Shown here piece after piece: positions 27,167 to 36,423 of a stretch of 64,000 nucleotides of DNA. The notes beneath the pieces were generated by a model. The model worked only from the letters and a program-made list of their open reading frames with translations. It searched no databases and had not been told where the DNA came from. The DNA is from Bacteroidales bacterium (GTDB lineage: Bacteria > Bacteroidota > Bacteroidia > Bacteroidales > Muribaculaceae), in the NCBI GenBank assembly GCA_004557825.1, contig SFFL01000001.1:158338-222337 (forward strand). The letters run 5' to 3'. Both the position numbers and the translations under genes were made by a program. Numbering within the stretch: the first letter of the stretch is position 1; each line of letters starts with the position of its first letter.

Positions 27167-27937
27167 ATGCCCCTGAACCACTGCACCGAACCACAGGCAC
27201 CTACCTCCGCCACCGACCAGATTCTCTACACCACCCGCGAACCCGGGTGGATGCAGGGCATTCGAGGTGAAGTACGCCCGGTCGACCCGGGCTCCGACTC
27301 CGGTGTGCTGGCCGCCATAACTCTGCTGCTGGTGCTCGTGGGGCTGAATATGAAGCACGTGAAGCGCCTGTTCAGCACCATTTCGGCCGATTTGTGGTCT
27401 GTGCGCCGCCGCTCCAACCTCTTCGACAACCACACCTCCAAGGAGACCCGCACCATCCTCATCCTGCTGCTGCAGCTGTTTCTCTTCGAGGGGATTCTGC
27501 TCTATCTCAATTTCTCCCGGCGCGGCGCCGAACCTCAGCAGGAGATTATGCTCCCCGTGGCACTGTTAGGAGCGGTAATGATGGGGCTTTACCTCTTCCA
27601 GCTGCTTATGTGTATGCTCATCGGCTATGTGTTTACCGACAAAGCCGAAGCCGTGCAGTGGCGCCGCGGTCAGAACGCCGTTTCGGTACTTCTGGGGATG
27701 GCTCTGCTGCTCCCCACGCTGGCCGCACTGTTCTATCCGTCGGTCACCGCAGCGATGCTGATATTGGCTGCAGTGCTCTACATTATCTCGCGAATTATCT
27801 ACATTATCAAGGGTTTTAGAATTTTTTACATTAATTTCCCCTCTTTGCTTTACTTTATTTTGTACCTTTGCAGCGTGGAAATTGTGCCGCTCGTAGCAGC
27901 ATACTCCATTGCGATGGAAATATGCCGCCGATTCTGA
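27167..27937 (+). CDS. DUF4271 membrane protein
   Basis: 256-residue protein with about six hydrophobic segments and the DUF4271 C-terminal block IKGFRIFYINFPSLLYFILYL..V-E-I-V-P-L. The family is restricted to Bacteroidota and its function is unknown. It lies directly upstream of hemD, an arrangement familiar from other Bacteroidales. A TACCTTTG box inside its 3' end (27863-27870) may help transcribe hemD, though its -33 partner is badly spaced. Confidence 0.82.
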   Translation: MPLNHCTEPQAPTSATDQILYTTREPGWMQGIRGEVRPVDPGSDSGVLAAITLLLVLVGLNMKHVKRLFSTISADLWSVRRRSNLFDNHTSKETRTILILLLQLFLFEGILLYLNFSRRGAEPQQEIMLPVALLGAVMMGLYLFQLLMCMLIGYVFTDKAEAVQWRRGQNAVSVLLGMALLLPTLAALFYPSVTAAMLILAAVLYIISRIIYIIKGFRIFYINFPSLLYFILYLCSVEIVPLVAAYSIAMEICRRF

Positions 27938-28015
27938 CAAAATCGAAGCAGTTTTTCATTGTATTACCAGCATATTCATTCACACGGTCTGAATTACACC
28001 CCTATCTCAAGCAAA

Positions 28016-28774
28016 GTGAAAGTAAACAAAATTTTAGTCTCGCAGCCCAAGCCCTCGTCTGACAAATCGCCCTACTACGATATTGTCCACCGCTACGATG
28101 TTGATCTGGAATTTCGCCCTTTCATAAAAGTTGAAGGCCTTTCAGCTCGCGAATTCCGTCAGCAGAAAATCAATATTGCCGACTTTACAGCTGTAATTTT
28201 CACCGCACGCACAGCTATTGATCACTTCTTCCGCCTCTGCGAGGAGATGCGAATCAACATCCCCGACACTATGAAATATTTCTGCACCACAGAGGCTATC
28301 GCCGTATATCTGCAGAAATACATCGTTTACCGCAAGCGCAAGATTTTCCACGGCACCACCGGCAAACTCGACGACCTGATTCCCGCGCTCACCAAGCACA
28401 ACAAGGACAAATATCTCTTCGCCATCTCCGACGTGAACTCGCGCGGCGAAGAGCTGCTGGCCGCCAACAAAATCGACTACACAAAGGCCGTGATGTATCG
28501 CACGGTCAGCAACGACTTCAAGCCCGGAGAGCCGTTCGACTACGATATGCTCATCTTCTTCTCCCCCTCCGGAATCGACTCGCTGAAGAAGAATTTCCCC
28601 GACTTCGTGCAGGGCGACATCCGCATCGGCACCTTCGGCGAACAGACAGCCAAGGCTGTGAGCGCCGCCGGTCTGCGCCTGGATTTCCACGCCCCCACTC
28701 CTGAGCACCCCTCGATTACAGCCGCGCTCGACGCATTCCTCCGCGAGAACCAGCCCGCCACCGTAAAGGGCTGA
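28016..28774 (+). CDS. hemD: uroporphyrinogen-III synthase
   Basis: Closes hydroxymethylbilane into uroporphyrinogen III, the branch point to haem and corrinoids. 252 residues. The V-K-V-N-K-I-L-V-S-Q-P-K-P start (GTG at 28016) is typical for the Bacteroidota enzyme and preferred over an upstream ATG at 27959 with no family similarity. Conserved parts are FTAVIFTARTAIDHFF, the Y-x-x-T-x-N-like M-Y-R-T-V-S-N region, LIFFSPSGIDSLKKNF and IGTFGEQTAKAVSAAGLR. HemD sequences are poorly conserved, but this pattern is clear. No other hem gene is nearby. Confidence 0.87.
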   Translation: MKVNKILVSQPKPSSDKSPYYDIVHRYDVDLEFRPFIKVEGLSAREFRQQKINIADFTAVIFTARTAIDHFFRLCEEMRINIPDTMKYFCTTEAIAVYLQKYIVYRKRKIFHGTTGKLDDLIPALTKHNKDKYLFAISDVNSRGEELLAANKIDYTKAVMYRTVSNDFKPGEPFDYDMLIFFSPSGIDSLKKNFPDFVQGDIRIGTFGEQTAKAVSAAGLRLDFHAPTPEHPSITAALDAFLRENQPATVKG

Positions 28775-28866
28775 TTCTCCCCCCGAATCGCCTCCCACCC
28801 CCAAATCCGCCGGGCACTCCCCGAATCCGCCGGGATTACGGATCGAACAGTTAATTTCTACCGACC

Positions 28867-29253
28867 GTGGACGACTTCCGACTTCCCAAATCCACCCGCA
28901 TCACTTCAAAGTACGCCATCGAGCGACTTTTCGGCCAGAACGGCACCTCCGCCGCTTTGGCTTACCCGCTGCGGGCTGTTTGGCGAAGCAACGACCAGCG
29001 CCAAAGCGGCGACGCCGTGCAGTTTCTCCCCTCCGTGCCAAAAAAACGCCTGCGCCACGCCGTTGACCGCGTGACTATGCGCCGCCGCATCCGCGAAGCT
29101 TACCGACTAAACCGCTCGGCTTTCTTCCCCGAGACGCTTTCCGCGCCCCTCGACATCCTTTTCATCTACGTCGGCAACAAGCCTGAGCCATATCACCGCG
29201 TGGAGCGCGCTATGAAGCGTCTGCTCCAGCGCATCTTTTCCACCCGTCCCTGA
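28867..29253 (+). CDS. rnpA: ribonuclease P protein component
   Basis: Basic 128-residue protein that assists the RNase P RNA in 5' processing of tRNAs. The RNR signature region is visible as KRLRHAVDRVTMRRRIREAYRLNR (about 59-82), preceded by the F-R-L-P-K-S-T-R-I-T-S-K start. The GTG start at 28867 fits the family N terminus. The YidD-TatD gene follows 26 bp downstream, the usual rnpA-yidD neighbourhood. Confidence 0.93.
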   Translation: MDDFRLPKSTRITSKYAIERLFGQNGTSAALAYPLRAVWRSNDQRQSGDAVQFLPSVPKKRLRHAVDRVTMRRRIREAYRLNRSAFFPETLSAPLDILFIYVGNKPEPYHRVERAMKRLLQRIFSTRP

Positions 29254-29279
29254 CCGCCCGTCGGCGCACCCCTCTCGCT

Positions 29280-30560
29280 ATGGGCACCCCCCGCCACATC
29301 CTCCACAACATCGCTTCCGACATTTCCAAAGGTGTTTCCGGAATCGGCTCCGGTATATCCATCCTTGCCTCAGGCATTTCCAAAGGCACGGCCGCACTGC
29401 TGATTCTGCCGGTGCGGTTCTATCAGTTCTGCATTTCCCCGCTGCTTCCCAACTCCTGCCGCTACACCCCCACCTGCTCGCAATACGCCATCGAAGCGCT
29501 CCGCATCCACGGTCCGCTGCGCGGGCTATGGCTCGCCCTTAAACGCATCGCCCGCTGCAATCCCTGGGGCGGCAGCGGCTACGACCCGGTGCCCCGACCT
29601 CTTTCCGACGCCCACACCCACCACTACCCAGCCCCCGGCGCCATCTGCTCCGTAAGTCCCTCGGAATACGCACAGCGCAGCGATGAAAACCCCTCCATAG
29701 CCTCCGCCGCCCTCTTCTCCGTCGGCATCCACCCCTGGTCCGCCGCCCCCGCAGAAGCCCCCACTGCCGCTGAAGGAGCTTCCACGGCTATACCCCCCGA
29801 AGAAGCCACTTCCACCCTCGCTGCGGAGGAGGCGCTGCTTACCGCAGTTGCCGCCGCGCCAAATGTAGTAGCCCTCGGCGAGTGCGGCCTCGACCGCCTG
29901 AAAGGCGCGCCGCTCCCACAGCAGGAAGCCATCTTCAGAAAGCACATCGAGCTAAGCGAGCACCTGCACAAGCCGCTGATAATCCACTGCGTAAAAGCCT
30001 TCGACCGCCTCCTGGCCATCAGAAAGCAGATGCGCCCCACCCAGCCCTGGATTCTCCACGGCTACCGCGGCGCCCCCGCCCTCACCCGCCAGCTCCTCGC
30101 CGCCGCGCCCGCTCCCTCCGCGCCCACCGCTTCCACCGCCTCTTCCGCTCCTCCCGCCCCTCTCTCCCCCTCTTCCTCCGCTCTCTCCCCCTCTTCCTCT
30201 GCTCCCGCCATCGCTCAAGCCTCCGCAGAGGCAAATTCCCATCAACACTGTGCTGAGGGCTCTGCCCGAAGTGCAAAAGCCCTCCCATCGCAAAGCTCCC
30301 AGAGCCAAGCAGCAAAAGCGCCCACCTCCCCAGGTCCCATCTATTTCTCTTTCGGCGAAAAATTCAACCCCGAATCCGCTGCCATGATTCCTGTCGAGCG
30401 CATCCTCATCGAAACCGACGAATCCACTCTCTCCCCCTCAGAAATCCTCCGCCGTGTGCTTTTAGGCCGCAATCCTGCCGATAAAAAGCGCATTCTCCAC
30501 AATTTCTCCATCTTTTCTCCTACGATTTCCTCGCCCGACGCGCTTGTTAATAATAAATAA
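29280..30560 (+). CDS. YidD-TatD fusion protein with a low-complexity insert
   Basis: 426 residues. Residues about 38-105 are a complete YidD (membrane protein insertion factor): RFYQFCISPLLPNSCRYTPT, C-S-Q-Y-A-I-E-A and NPWGGSGYDPVP. From residue 109 a TatD-like metallo-nuclease begins without a stop: DAHTHH (His112, His114), GIHPW, the metal Glu in LGECGLD (201), LIIHC (His236), LHGYRG (His260) and IETDES (Asp380), so all metal ligands are kept. Between LTRQLLAAA and YFSFGEKFNPE an Ala/Ser/Pro-rich insert of about 75 residues (275-351) interrupts the barrel. A second Ala/Glu-rich insert lies near 155-190. The two proteins are separate genes in other Bacteroidales. Confidence 0.85.
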   Translation: MGTPRHILHNIASDISKGVSGIGSGISILASGISKGTAALLILPVRFYQFCISPLLPNSCRYTPTCSQYAIEALRIHGPLRGLWLALKRIARCNPWGGSGYDPVPRPLSDAHTHHYPAPGAICSVSPSEYAQRSDENPSIASAALFSVGIHPWSAAPAEAPTAAEGASTAIPPEEATSTLAAEEALLTAVAAAPNVVALGECGLDRLKGAPLPQQEAIFRKHIELSEHLHKPLIIHCVKAFDRLLAIRKQMRPTQPWILHGYRGAPALTRQLLAAAPAPSAPTASTASSAPPAPLSPSSSALSPSSSAPAIAQASAEANSHQHCAEGSARSAKALPSQSSQSQAAKAPTSPGPIYFSFGEKFNPESAAMIPVERILIETDESTLSPSEILRRVLLGRNPADKKRILHNFSIFSPTISSPDALVNNK

Positions 30561-30564
30561 TCGC

Positions 30565-30572
30565 TATCTTTG
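30565..30572 (+). promoter_or_regulatory. -7 box upstream of the 125-residue gene
   Basis: TATCTTTG, 27 bp before the ATG at 30599. The -33 element is weak (CTTG, 18 bp spacing). Confidence 0.45.
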
Positions 30573-30598
30573 TAGCCACATTCAACAATCCTACCGCT

Positions 30599-30976
30599 AT
30601 GGAAGAAGATGTAAAGAAAAAGCTCTCCACCGACCCCGATGGTCTGCTCACCTATGAATACATTGCCAATCATATCGACGCCGTGAAGCCCGACCTCGAC
30701 TGGCTCGTCGGCAATATGGAGAAAGTGGACCTCACCGGCCAGTTTGTAATCTCCGCCGCCCGCTATCTTTTCGCCATCGACCCCGTGGGGTTTGCCCCGA
30801 ACATCGACCGCCTCATAAAAGCAGGCATCGAAAAAGACCGCGAGCACCGCTACCTGGGCGATATGCTACAGCAGATGTTCGGTCCCGACTACGCCGACCG
30901 CGCCGCAGAACTTTCGGCTGCCGACGACAACTTCCGCCGCATCTACAAGCGCCTCTACCCCACTTCGGCCATCTGA
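30599..30976 (+). CDS. hypothetical protein, 125 residues
   Basis: I do not recognise the family. The protein is acidic and mostly helical by composition, without signal peptide or membrane segment, so probably cytoplasmic. It starts MEEDVKKKLSTDPDGLLTYE and ends in a basic Y-K-R-L-Y-P-T-S. The A-A-R-Y-L-F-A-I-D-P-V-G-F segment in the middle is hydrophobic. It has a fair -7 box and lies 7 bp upstream of the cyclophilin frame, so the two may be co-transcribed. Confidence 0.65.
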   Translation: MEEDVKKKLSTDPDGLLTYEYIANHIDAVKPDLDWLVGNMEKVDLTGQFVISAARYLFAIDPVGFAPNIDRLIKAGIEKDREHRYLGDMLQQMFGPDYADRAAELSAADDNFRRIYKRLYPTSAI

Positions 30977-31007
30977 ACAATCGATGCCCCAGCGGCGTAT
31001 TATCTTT

Positions 31008-31892
31008 ATGACACGCAAACAGTTTCTCCCCGTAATTCTCGCCCTGACTTTCGCCGTAGGATGCGGCGTATGGGCATATTGCCGTAATAAAAAAGTAAAT
31101 ATGACCTCCCCCATCACTGCCCAGACTGCCGTAATCGAGAAAGGCGACGCCCTTGTCGACCTCAAAACCTCGCTCGGCGATATCCGCGTGCGCCTCTTCG
31201 GCGACACTCCCCAGCACCGCGACAACTTCCTCAAGCTCGTCAAGGATGGCTACTACGACGGCGTGCTCTTCCATCGGGTCATCGACCAGTTTATGATTCA
31301 GACCGGCGATCCCGACTCGAAAAACGCTCCCGCCGGCAAACGGCTCGGCGCCGGAGGTCCCGACTATACACTCCCCGCTGAAGTGGTCTACCCCAAGCAC
31401 TTCCACTATCGCGGAGCGCTGGCCGCCGCACGTCAGGCCGACCAGGTAAACCCCGAACGCCGTTCGTCCGGCTCGCAGTTCTACATCGTCACCGGAAAGC
31501 CTTACACCCCCGAATCGCTCAGCCAGATGGAGCAGCAGCTCTCGATGATGCGCAAGCAGGAGATTTTCAACAAACTTGCCTCCGAGAACCGCGAGAAGAT
31601 CATCGACCTGCGCCGCAACCGCAACCAGGCCGGTCTGCAGGAACTGCAGGATTCACTCATAGCCCTCACCGAAGCTCAGGTAAAGGCCAATCCGCCTAAG
31701 TTCACGCCCGAGCAGACACAGGCCTACACCACCGTCGGCGGCACTCCGCATCTCGACAACCAGTACACCGTTTTCGGCGAAGTGGTCAGCGGTATGGATG
31801 TGGTGGAGAAAATCGAAAAAGCACAGACCGACGCCTCCGACCGTCCGCTCGACGATATCCGCATCATCTCGGCCAAAGTAGTCAAGAAATAA
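31008..31892 (+). CDS. cyclophilin-type peptidyl-prolyl isomerase (exported)
   Basis: About 294 residues from the ATG at 31008; an in-frame ATG at 30984 would add eight residues before the signal peptide. The N terminus (M-T-R-K-Q-F-L-P-V-I-L-A-L-T-F-A-V-G-C-G) is a signal sequence, possibly a lipobox ending at V-G-C. The cyclophilin core has VDLKTSLGDIRVRLFGDTP, the catalytic FHRVIDQFMIQTGDP, SGSQFYIVTG and NQYTVFGEVVSGMDVV. A helical insert of about 80 residues, rich in Gln/Glu/Arg, lies between SQFYIVTG and the final strands, as in other Bacteroidales periplasmic cyclophilins. Confidence 0.85.
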   Translation: MTRKQFLPVILALTFAVGCGVWAYCRNKKVNMTSPITAQTAVIEKGDALVDLKTSLGDIRVRLFGDTPQHRDNFLKLVKDGYYDGVLFHRVIDQFMIQTGDPDSKNAPAGKRLGAGGPDYTLPAEVVYPKHFHYRGALAAARQADQVNPERRSSGSQFYIVTGKPYTPESLSQMEQQLSMMRKQEIFNKLASENREKIIDLRRNRNQAGLQELQDSLIALTEAQVKANPPKFTPEQTQAYTTVGGTPHLDNQYTVFGEVVSGMDVVEKIEKAQTDASDRPLDDIRIISAKVVKK

Positions 31893-31974
31893 TCGGCGCC
31901 GCTCCCCTTATCGGTTATTTCCCCATTCTCAGGCGTCGACACCCTCTATCCCGTACTATCCCAATTTTCAGGAG

Positions 31975-33294
31975 ATGGCAGAAACATTCCGTTTCGCGCT
32001 GCCCAACGGACTGCGCGTAGTGTTAGATTACCACCCCACCGCATCGATGGCAGTGGTAAATACGCTCTACGATGTCGGCGCCCGTGACGAGCACCCCGGA
32101 CATCGCGGAATGGCGCACCTGTTCGAGCACCTGATGTTCGGCGGCTCGGTCAATATCCCCGACTTCGACGCACCGCTGCAAAGTGCCGGAGGTATGTCGA
32201 ATGCCTGGACCTCCGACGATTACACCAACTTCTACGACATTATCCCCGTCCACAACATCGAGACAGCCCTCTGGCTCGAAAGCGACCGTATGCTCTCGCT
32301 CTCTTTCTCCGAGAAAGCCCTTGAAGTGCAGCGCTCGGTTGTGGTGGAGGAATTCAAGCAGATGTGCCTCAACCGCCCCTACGGCGACCTCAGCCATCAC
32401 CTCCACCGGCTCTGTTTCAGCGGCACACCTTATGCCACACCGGTCATCGGCGACACATTTGAAAGCATTGAGCGCACCACCAACGAGGATGTAAAGCACT
32501 GGTTTCACTCGCATTACGCACCCAACAACGCCATCCTGTCGGTCGTGGGCAACATCACCCCCGACCGCCTTCAGCAACTCGTGGAGAAATGGTATGCCGA
32601 CATCCCCTCTCGTCAGATTCCACGGCGTGCCGACATCCGCTTTGCCGACGACTGGCTCTCCCCCGCTCCCGCCGATACTGTTACAAACGCCGGCGCTGCC
32701 ACAGCCACAAGCACAGGCGCTGCCACAGCCATTGTGAGCGGCAACGTGCCGAACACACTGATTACCATAGCATACCCGATGCCGGGCTACGGCCAGCCCG
32801 GATATGAAGCCGCCGACCTTATTACCGACATCCTCGCCAACGGCAAATCGTCGCGTTTCTACCGGCGCCTGCTCACCGGCAGCGATATGTTCGCCAGCGT
32901 CGACGCCTCAATCACCGGCACCGACTATCCGGGTATAATAATGATCACGGCCACCCTTCTCCGCAACGGTGCTCAGGCCGAAGCCGAAGCGTTTTCGGCC
33001 ATCTCTTCTGAGCTTCAGCAACTTACCACCATCGAAGTTGGCGAAGCCGAACTCACCCGCACGCTCAACCGCGTGGAGAGCAATCGCTTTTTCGCTATGC
33101 TCAGCCCGCTGGAAAAAGCGCAGTCCCTGGCCAAGTGCGAACTGAAAGGGGAAACTCAGGCCGACATCACCGCCCGATACCGCGCCGTCAGCGCCCCGAT
33201 GCTTCGCGATGTGGCCTCGCGCCTGTTGCGCCCCGAGCTTGCCCGCACCCTAATCTACCGCCCAAAGGTCGAAGGTTATGCACCCTTTGTCTAA
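31975..33294 (+). CDS. M16 family zinc metallopeptidase
   Basis: 439 residues. It has the inverted zinc motif H-x-x-E-H (HLFEH, residues 48-52) inside GHRGMAHLFEHLMFGGS and the downstream Glu in VVVEEFKQM (about 125), so the active M16 half is present. The second M16 (inactive) domain follows to the C terminus. Around residues 232-255 there is a short duplicated Ala/Thr/Gly stretch encoded by two copies of GGCGCTGCCACAGCC. No signal peptide is visible, suggesting a cytoplasmic location. Substrates are short peptides in this family. Confidence 0.88.
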   Translation: MAETFRFALPNGLRVVLDYHPTASMAVVNTLYDVGARDEHPGHRGMAHLFEHLMFGGSVNIPDFDAPLQSAGGMSNAWTSDDYTNFYDIIPVHNIETALWLESDRMLSLSFSEKALEVQRSVVVEEFKQMCLNRPYGDLSHHLHRLCFSGTPYATPVIGDTFESIERTTNEDVKHWFHSHYAPNNAILSVVGNITPDRLQQLVEKWYADIPSRQIPRRADIRFADDWLSPAPADTVTNAGAATATSTGAATAIVSGNVPNTLITIAYPMPGYGQPGYEAADLITDILANGKSSRFYRRLLTGSDMFASVDASITGTDYPGIIMITATLLRNGAQAEAEAFSAISSELQQLTTIEVGEAELTRTLNRVESNRFFAMLSPLEKAQSLAKCELKGETQADITARYRAVSAPMLRDVASRLLRPELARTLIYRPKVEGYAPFV

Positions 33295-33310
33295 AAATTC
33301 CACGAAAAGT

Positions 33311-33341
33311 CTTGATATCTAAAAAATTGTTATTATATTTG
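33311..33341 (+). promoter_or_regulatory. promoter for the DUF349 gene
   Basis: CTTG (33311-33314), 19 bp, TATATTTG (33334-33341). This leaves a leader of about 130 nt before the ATG at 33477. Confidence 0.55.
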
Positions 33342-33476
33342 GGGGCGAAATCGACAGCGATGCCCCGCATCGCCGCTTTAGTCATCTAAAATCGGTTTCG
33401 TCATCTAAAGTTTTAAGGGATGCCCCTATGTTTTCCGGTATCCCCGTGCTCCTCATTTCTAACCTATACTCTGTTT

Positions 33477-35507
33477 ATGGAAACGCGTGATCTTAACCCC
33501 GAAGCCGAAAAGCCCGAGGTTGCCGCAACCCCCGCAACTCCTGCGGAAGCTCTTGAATCTCAGTCCGTCGCAGCTGAAGCTGCCACCGACGAAACACTCG
33601 CCCAGGCTACTGCCGAAGACCGTGCCGAGATGAATCTCGAAGCCGTCGAAACTCAGCTTGATGAAAAAAATCTCGAAGCCGAAAAGGCTGTCGAAGCTGT
33701 GGAAGATGAACCGCAGCCTGTAAGTGCCGACACCAACGCCGCCCCGCTGGACGAATCCAAGGTGGCCGCTGCCGATGAAAAAGCCGCCGAGTCCGCACCC
33801 GCCGCCAATCTCAGCACCAAGGACGACGTGATGGCACGCCTCACCCGTCTGGCCACCGATGAAGCCATCGAGATTTCCCGCGACGAAATCGCTCACCTCA
33901 AGCAGCGCTTCTACGCTATCCGTAAACTCGAACAGGAGGCCGAAATGGCCGCCCATATCGCCGAGGGCAACGACCCATCCACTTTCATTCCGGCCCTCGA
34001 CCCCACCGAGGAGGAATTCAAAAACCTGATGAACACCGTGCGCGAGCGCAAAGCCGCCATCGCTGCCGCCGAAGAGGAGGAGCGCAAGGCCAATCTCGCG
34101 CGCAAGCAGGCTCTTATCGATGAACTGCGTAAAATTTCGGAGGATACCGACAATGTGAATCGCGCATTTCCCCGCGTGAAGGAAATCCAGGCCGAATTCA
34201 AGACCATCGGCGAGGTGCCTCCCACCGACGCTACCACGCTCTGGCAGTCATACCAGGATGCCGTGGAGCAGTTCTACGATCAGCTGAAGGTAAATCAGGA
34301 ACTGCGTGACTACGATTTCCGCAAGAATCTCGAGCTCAAGACTCTCCTCTGCGAGGAAGCTGAAAAGCTCAACGACGAAGAAGATATTGTGCTGGCATTC
34401 AAGCGCCTGCAGAACCTCCACGACGAATGGCGCCAGACAGGTCCCGTAGCAAAAGCCGTGCGCGAGGAAATCTGGGCCCGCTTCAAGGATGCGTCCACTC
34501 TCGTCAACAAAAAATATCAGGCCTTCTTCGAGGAGCGCAAAGCCCGCGAGGCCGAAAACGAAAAAGCCAAGACCGAAATCTGCGAACGCGTGGAGGCTCT
34601 CGACTTCTCCGCTCTGAAGACCTACGCCGCCTGGGATGAGATGACCAAGACCATCCTCGCCGCCCAGGAGGAATGGAAGAAGCTCGGTTTCGCCTCAAGA
34701 AAAGCCAACAACACGCTGTTTGCCCGTTTCCGTTCGGTATGCGATAAGTTCTTCACCCTCAAGGCCGACCACTACCGCGAGATGAAAGACGAACTGGCCG
34801 CTAACCTCGCCAAGAAAATCGAACTTTGCGAAAAAGCCGAAGCGCTGCGCGAGTCGACCGACTGGAAGAAGACAGCCGAAGAACTCGTAGAGCTTCAGAA
34901 GAAATGGAAGACCATCGGCACCGTGCCCAAAAAGCACTCCGACAACGTCTGGCACCGTTTCCAGGCTGCCTGCGATGCTTTCTTTGAACGCCGCAAGGCC
35001 AACCTCAATGAGACACGCGCCTCGGAAGTGGCCAATCTCAAGGAAAAACGCGACATCATCGCCGCCCTCAAGGAGATTCCCCTCGACTCCAACCGCGCCG
35101 AGACACTCCCCAAAGTCAAGGAGCTGCAGGCCAAATGGCAGTCGATCGGCCATGTGCCCATGCGTGAGAAAAACAAGATTTACGACGAGTATCGCGCTGC
35201 ATGCGACGCCCTCTACAACAACCTCGGCGGTGGCCGCAACGACCGTTCGCGCTTCGAGGATGTGATTAAGGAAATGGGCTCCGACCAGCAGAAACTCTAT
35301 CGCGAACGCGAGCGCATCCTCCGCTCCTACGAAATCAAGCGCAACGAGCTGAAAACCTACGAGAACAACCTCGGTTTCCTCTCCTCCAAGAGCAAGTCGG
35401 GCGACTCGATGGTGCGCGAGATGGAGCGCCGCATCCAGCGTATCAAAGATGATCTGGCCTCAATCGAGGAAAAAATCAAGCTCATCGACTCAAAGCTCAC
35501 AAACTAA
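33477..35507 (+). CDS. DUF349 repeat protein
   Basis: 676 residues, very rich in Glu, Lys and Ala and largely coiled-coil. Residues about 1-125 form an acidic low-complexity head. From about 150 a series of DUF349 units follows, recognised by repeats of the pattern W-x-x-I/L-G-x-V-P-(x)n-W-x-x-F (for example around EFKTIGEVPPTDATTLWQSY, KWKTIGTVPKKHSDNVWHRF and KWQSIGHVPMREKNKIYDEY). The C-terminal 100 residues are a long charged coil. DUF349 proteins are widespread in Bacteroidota with no settled function. The ATG at 33477 is preferred to 33420, whose extra residues are not family-like. Confidence 0.85.
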   Translation: METRDLNPEAEKPEVAATPATPAEALESQSVAAEAATDETLAQATAEDRAEMNLEAVETQLDEKNLEAEKAVEAVEDEPQPVSADTNAAPLDESKVAAADEKAAESAPAANLSTKDDVMARLTRLATDEAIEISRDEIAHLKQRFYAIRKLEQEAEMAAHIAEGNDPSTFIPALDPTEEEFKNLMNTVRERKAAIAAAEEEERKANLARKQALIDELRKISEDTDNVNRAFPRVKEIQAEFKTIGEVPPTDATTLWQSYQDAVEQFYDQLKVNQELRDYDFRKNLELKTLLCEEAEKLNDEEDIVLAFKRLQNLHDEWRQTGPVAKAVREEIWARFKDASTLVNKKYQAFFEERKAREAENEKAKTEICERVEALDFSALKTYAAWDEMTKTILAAQEEWKKLGFASRKANNTLFARFRSVCDKFFTLKADHYREMKDELAANLAKKIELCEKAEALRESTDWKKTAEELVELQKKWKTIGTVPKKHSDNVWHRFQAACDAFFERRKANLNETRASEVANLKEKRDIIAALKEIPLDSNRAETLPKVKELQAKWQSIGHVPMREKNKIYDEYRAACDALYNNLGGGRNDRSRFEDVIKEMGSDQQKLYRERERILRSYEIKRNELKTYENNLGFLSSKSKSGDSMVREMERRIQRIKDDLASIEEKIKLIDSKLTN

Positions 35508-35517
35508 TCCGAAAATC

Positions 35518-35575
35518 TCCGCAGGTGCAGCCCGTTTTATAGACATTCGGGCCACCTGCGGAAATATTTTTCACC
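35518..35575 (+). terminator. Rho-independent terminator of the DUF349 gene
   Basis: A long stem TCCGCAGGTG..GCCCG / CGGGC.CACCTGCGGA (35518-35562), followed by AATATTTTTC. Confidence 0.8.
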
Positions 35576-35581
35576 GTAAAA

Positions 35582-35613
35582 CTTGGCAAAACAGTAGGAA
35601 ATTGCTACCTTTG
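35582..35613 (+). promoter_or_regulatory. promoter for the DUF177-rpmF genes
   Basis: CTTG (35582-35585), 20 bp, TACCTTTG (35606-35613). The DUF177 ATG is 83 bp beyond. Confidence 0.6.
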
Positions 35614-35695
35614 CAAAGTTTTTCCACGTCCTTGCCTCTGCGCAAGGCTCTCGACACGGCCGTAAGCGCCGCACCGATGGCCGTGAGCAGAGTTA

Positions 35696-36340
35696 ATGAC
35701 GCAGGTGAAACGCTTGATAGATAATCGCTTAGCAACATTACCAGTGGGAAAATTCTCTGAATTCAAGCTCCCGTTGAAGAGCCTTGCCGAAGGTACGCAC
35801 ACCTTCCACTACGACCTCGACAAGCATTTCTTCGCCAATATGGAAAGCACCGACATCCGCGACGCGGCTGTCGCTGTCGACCTTCAGGTAGTGCACCGCA
35901 ACGGGGTTTACGACCTCTCCTTCAAGTTTGAAGGAACCGTGATAGTGGCCTGCGACCGATGCCTCGACGACCTCGAGCTGCCGATCGACACCTCCTACCA
36001 CGTGACGGTGAAATATGGCGACGCCTTCCGCGACGATTCCGATGAATTCATTGAAATCCCCGAAAGCGACAATTATCTCAACGTAGCCTATATGATCTAC
36101 GACACCGTATCGCTGGCTATCCCAATCAAGCACGTTCACCCGCTGGGAAAATGCAACCGGGCTATGAGCTCCCTGCTCAAAAAGCACCGCACGCATGCTG
36201 CCGACGACCCAGATGCCGAGCTGGAAGACTCGCTCATCGACGAAATCGACTCTATGCCCGACGATGCCGGCTCGCAGCCCGAGCAACAGACATCCGACCC
36301 AAGGTGGGATGCCCTCAAGAGTCTGAAGGACGACGAATAA
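35696..36340 (+). CDS. DUF177 (YceD-like) protein
   Basis: 214 residues. The DUF177 core contains the CxxC motif in VACDRCLDDLELPI (about 90) and a later L-G-K-C-N-R-A-M-S, followed by an acidic tail ending W-D-A-L-K-S-L-K-D-D-E. YceD-type proteins lie next to rpmF in most bacteria, as here, and in plants and E. coli influence 23S rRNA processing. The biochemical role in Bacteroidota is not shown. It is probably co-transcribed with rpmF. Confidence 0.87.
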   Translation: MTQVKRLIDNRLATLPVGKFSEFKLPLKSLAEGTHTFHYDLDKHFFANMESTDIRDAAVAVDLQVVHRNGVYDLSFKFEGTVIVACDRCLDDLELPIDTSYHVTVKYGDAFRDDSDEFIEIPESDNYLNVAYMIYDTVSLAIPIKHVHPLGKCNRAMSSLLKKHRTHAADDPDAELEDSLIDEIDSMPDDAGSQPEQQTSDPRWDALKSLKDDE

Positions 36341-36423
36341 GGCCATTCGCATCCCTCACTTCCCCGGCTCAGGGCTATCCTCCACACATATTATTAAAAG
36401 AAACAAAACAAACATAAGAAAAA

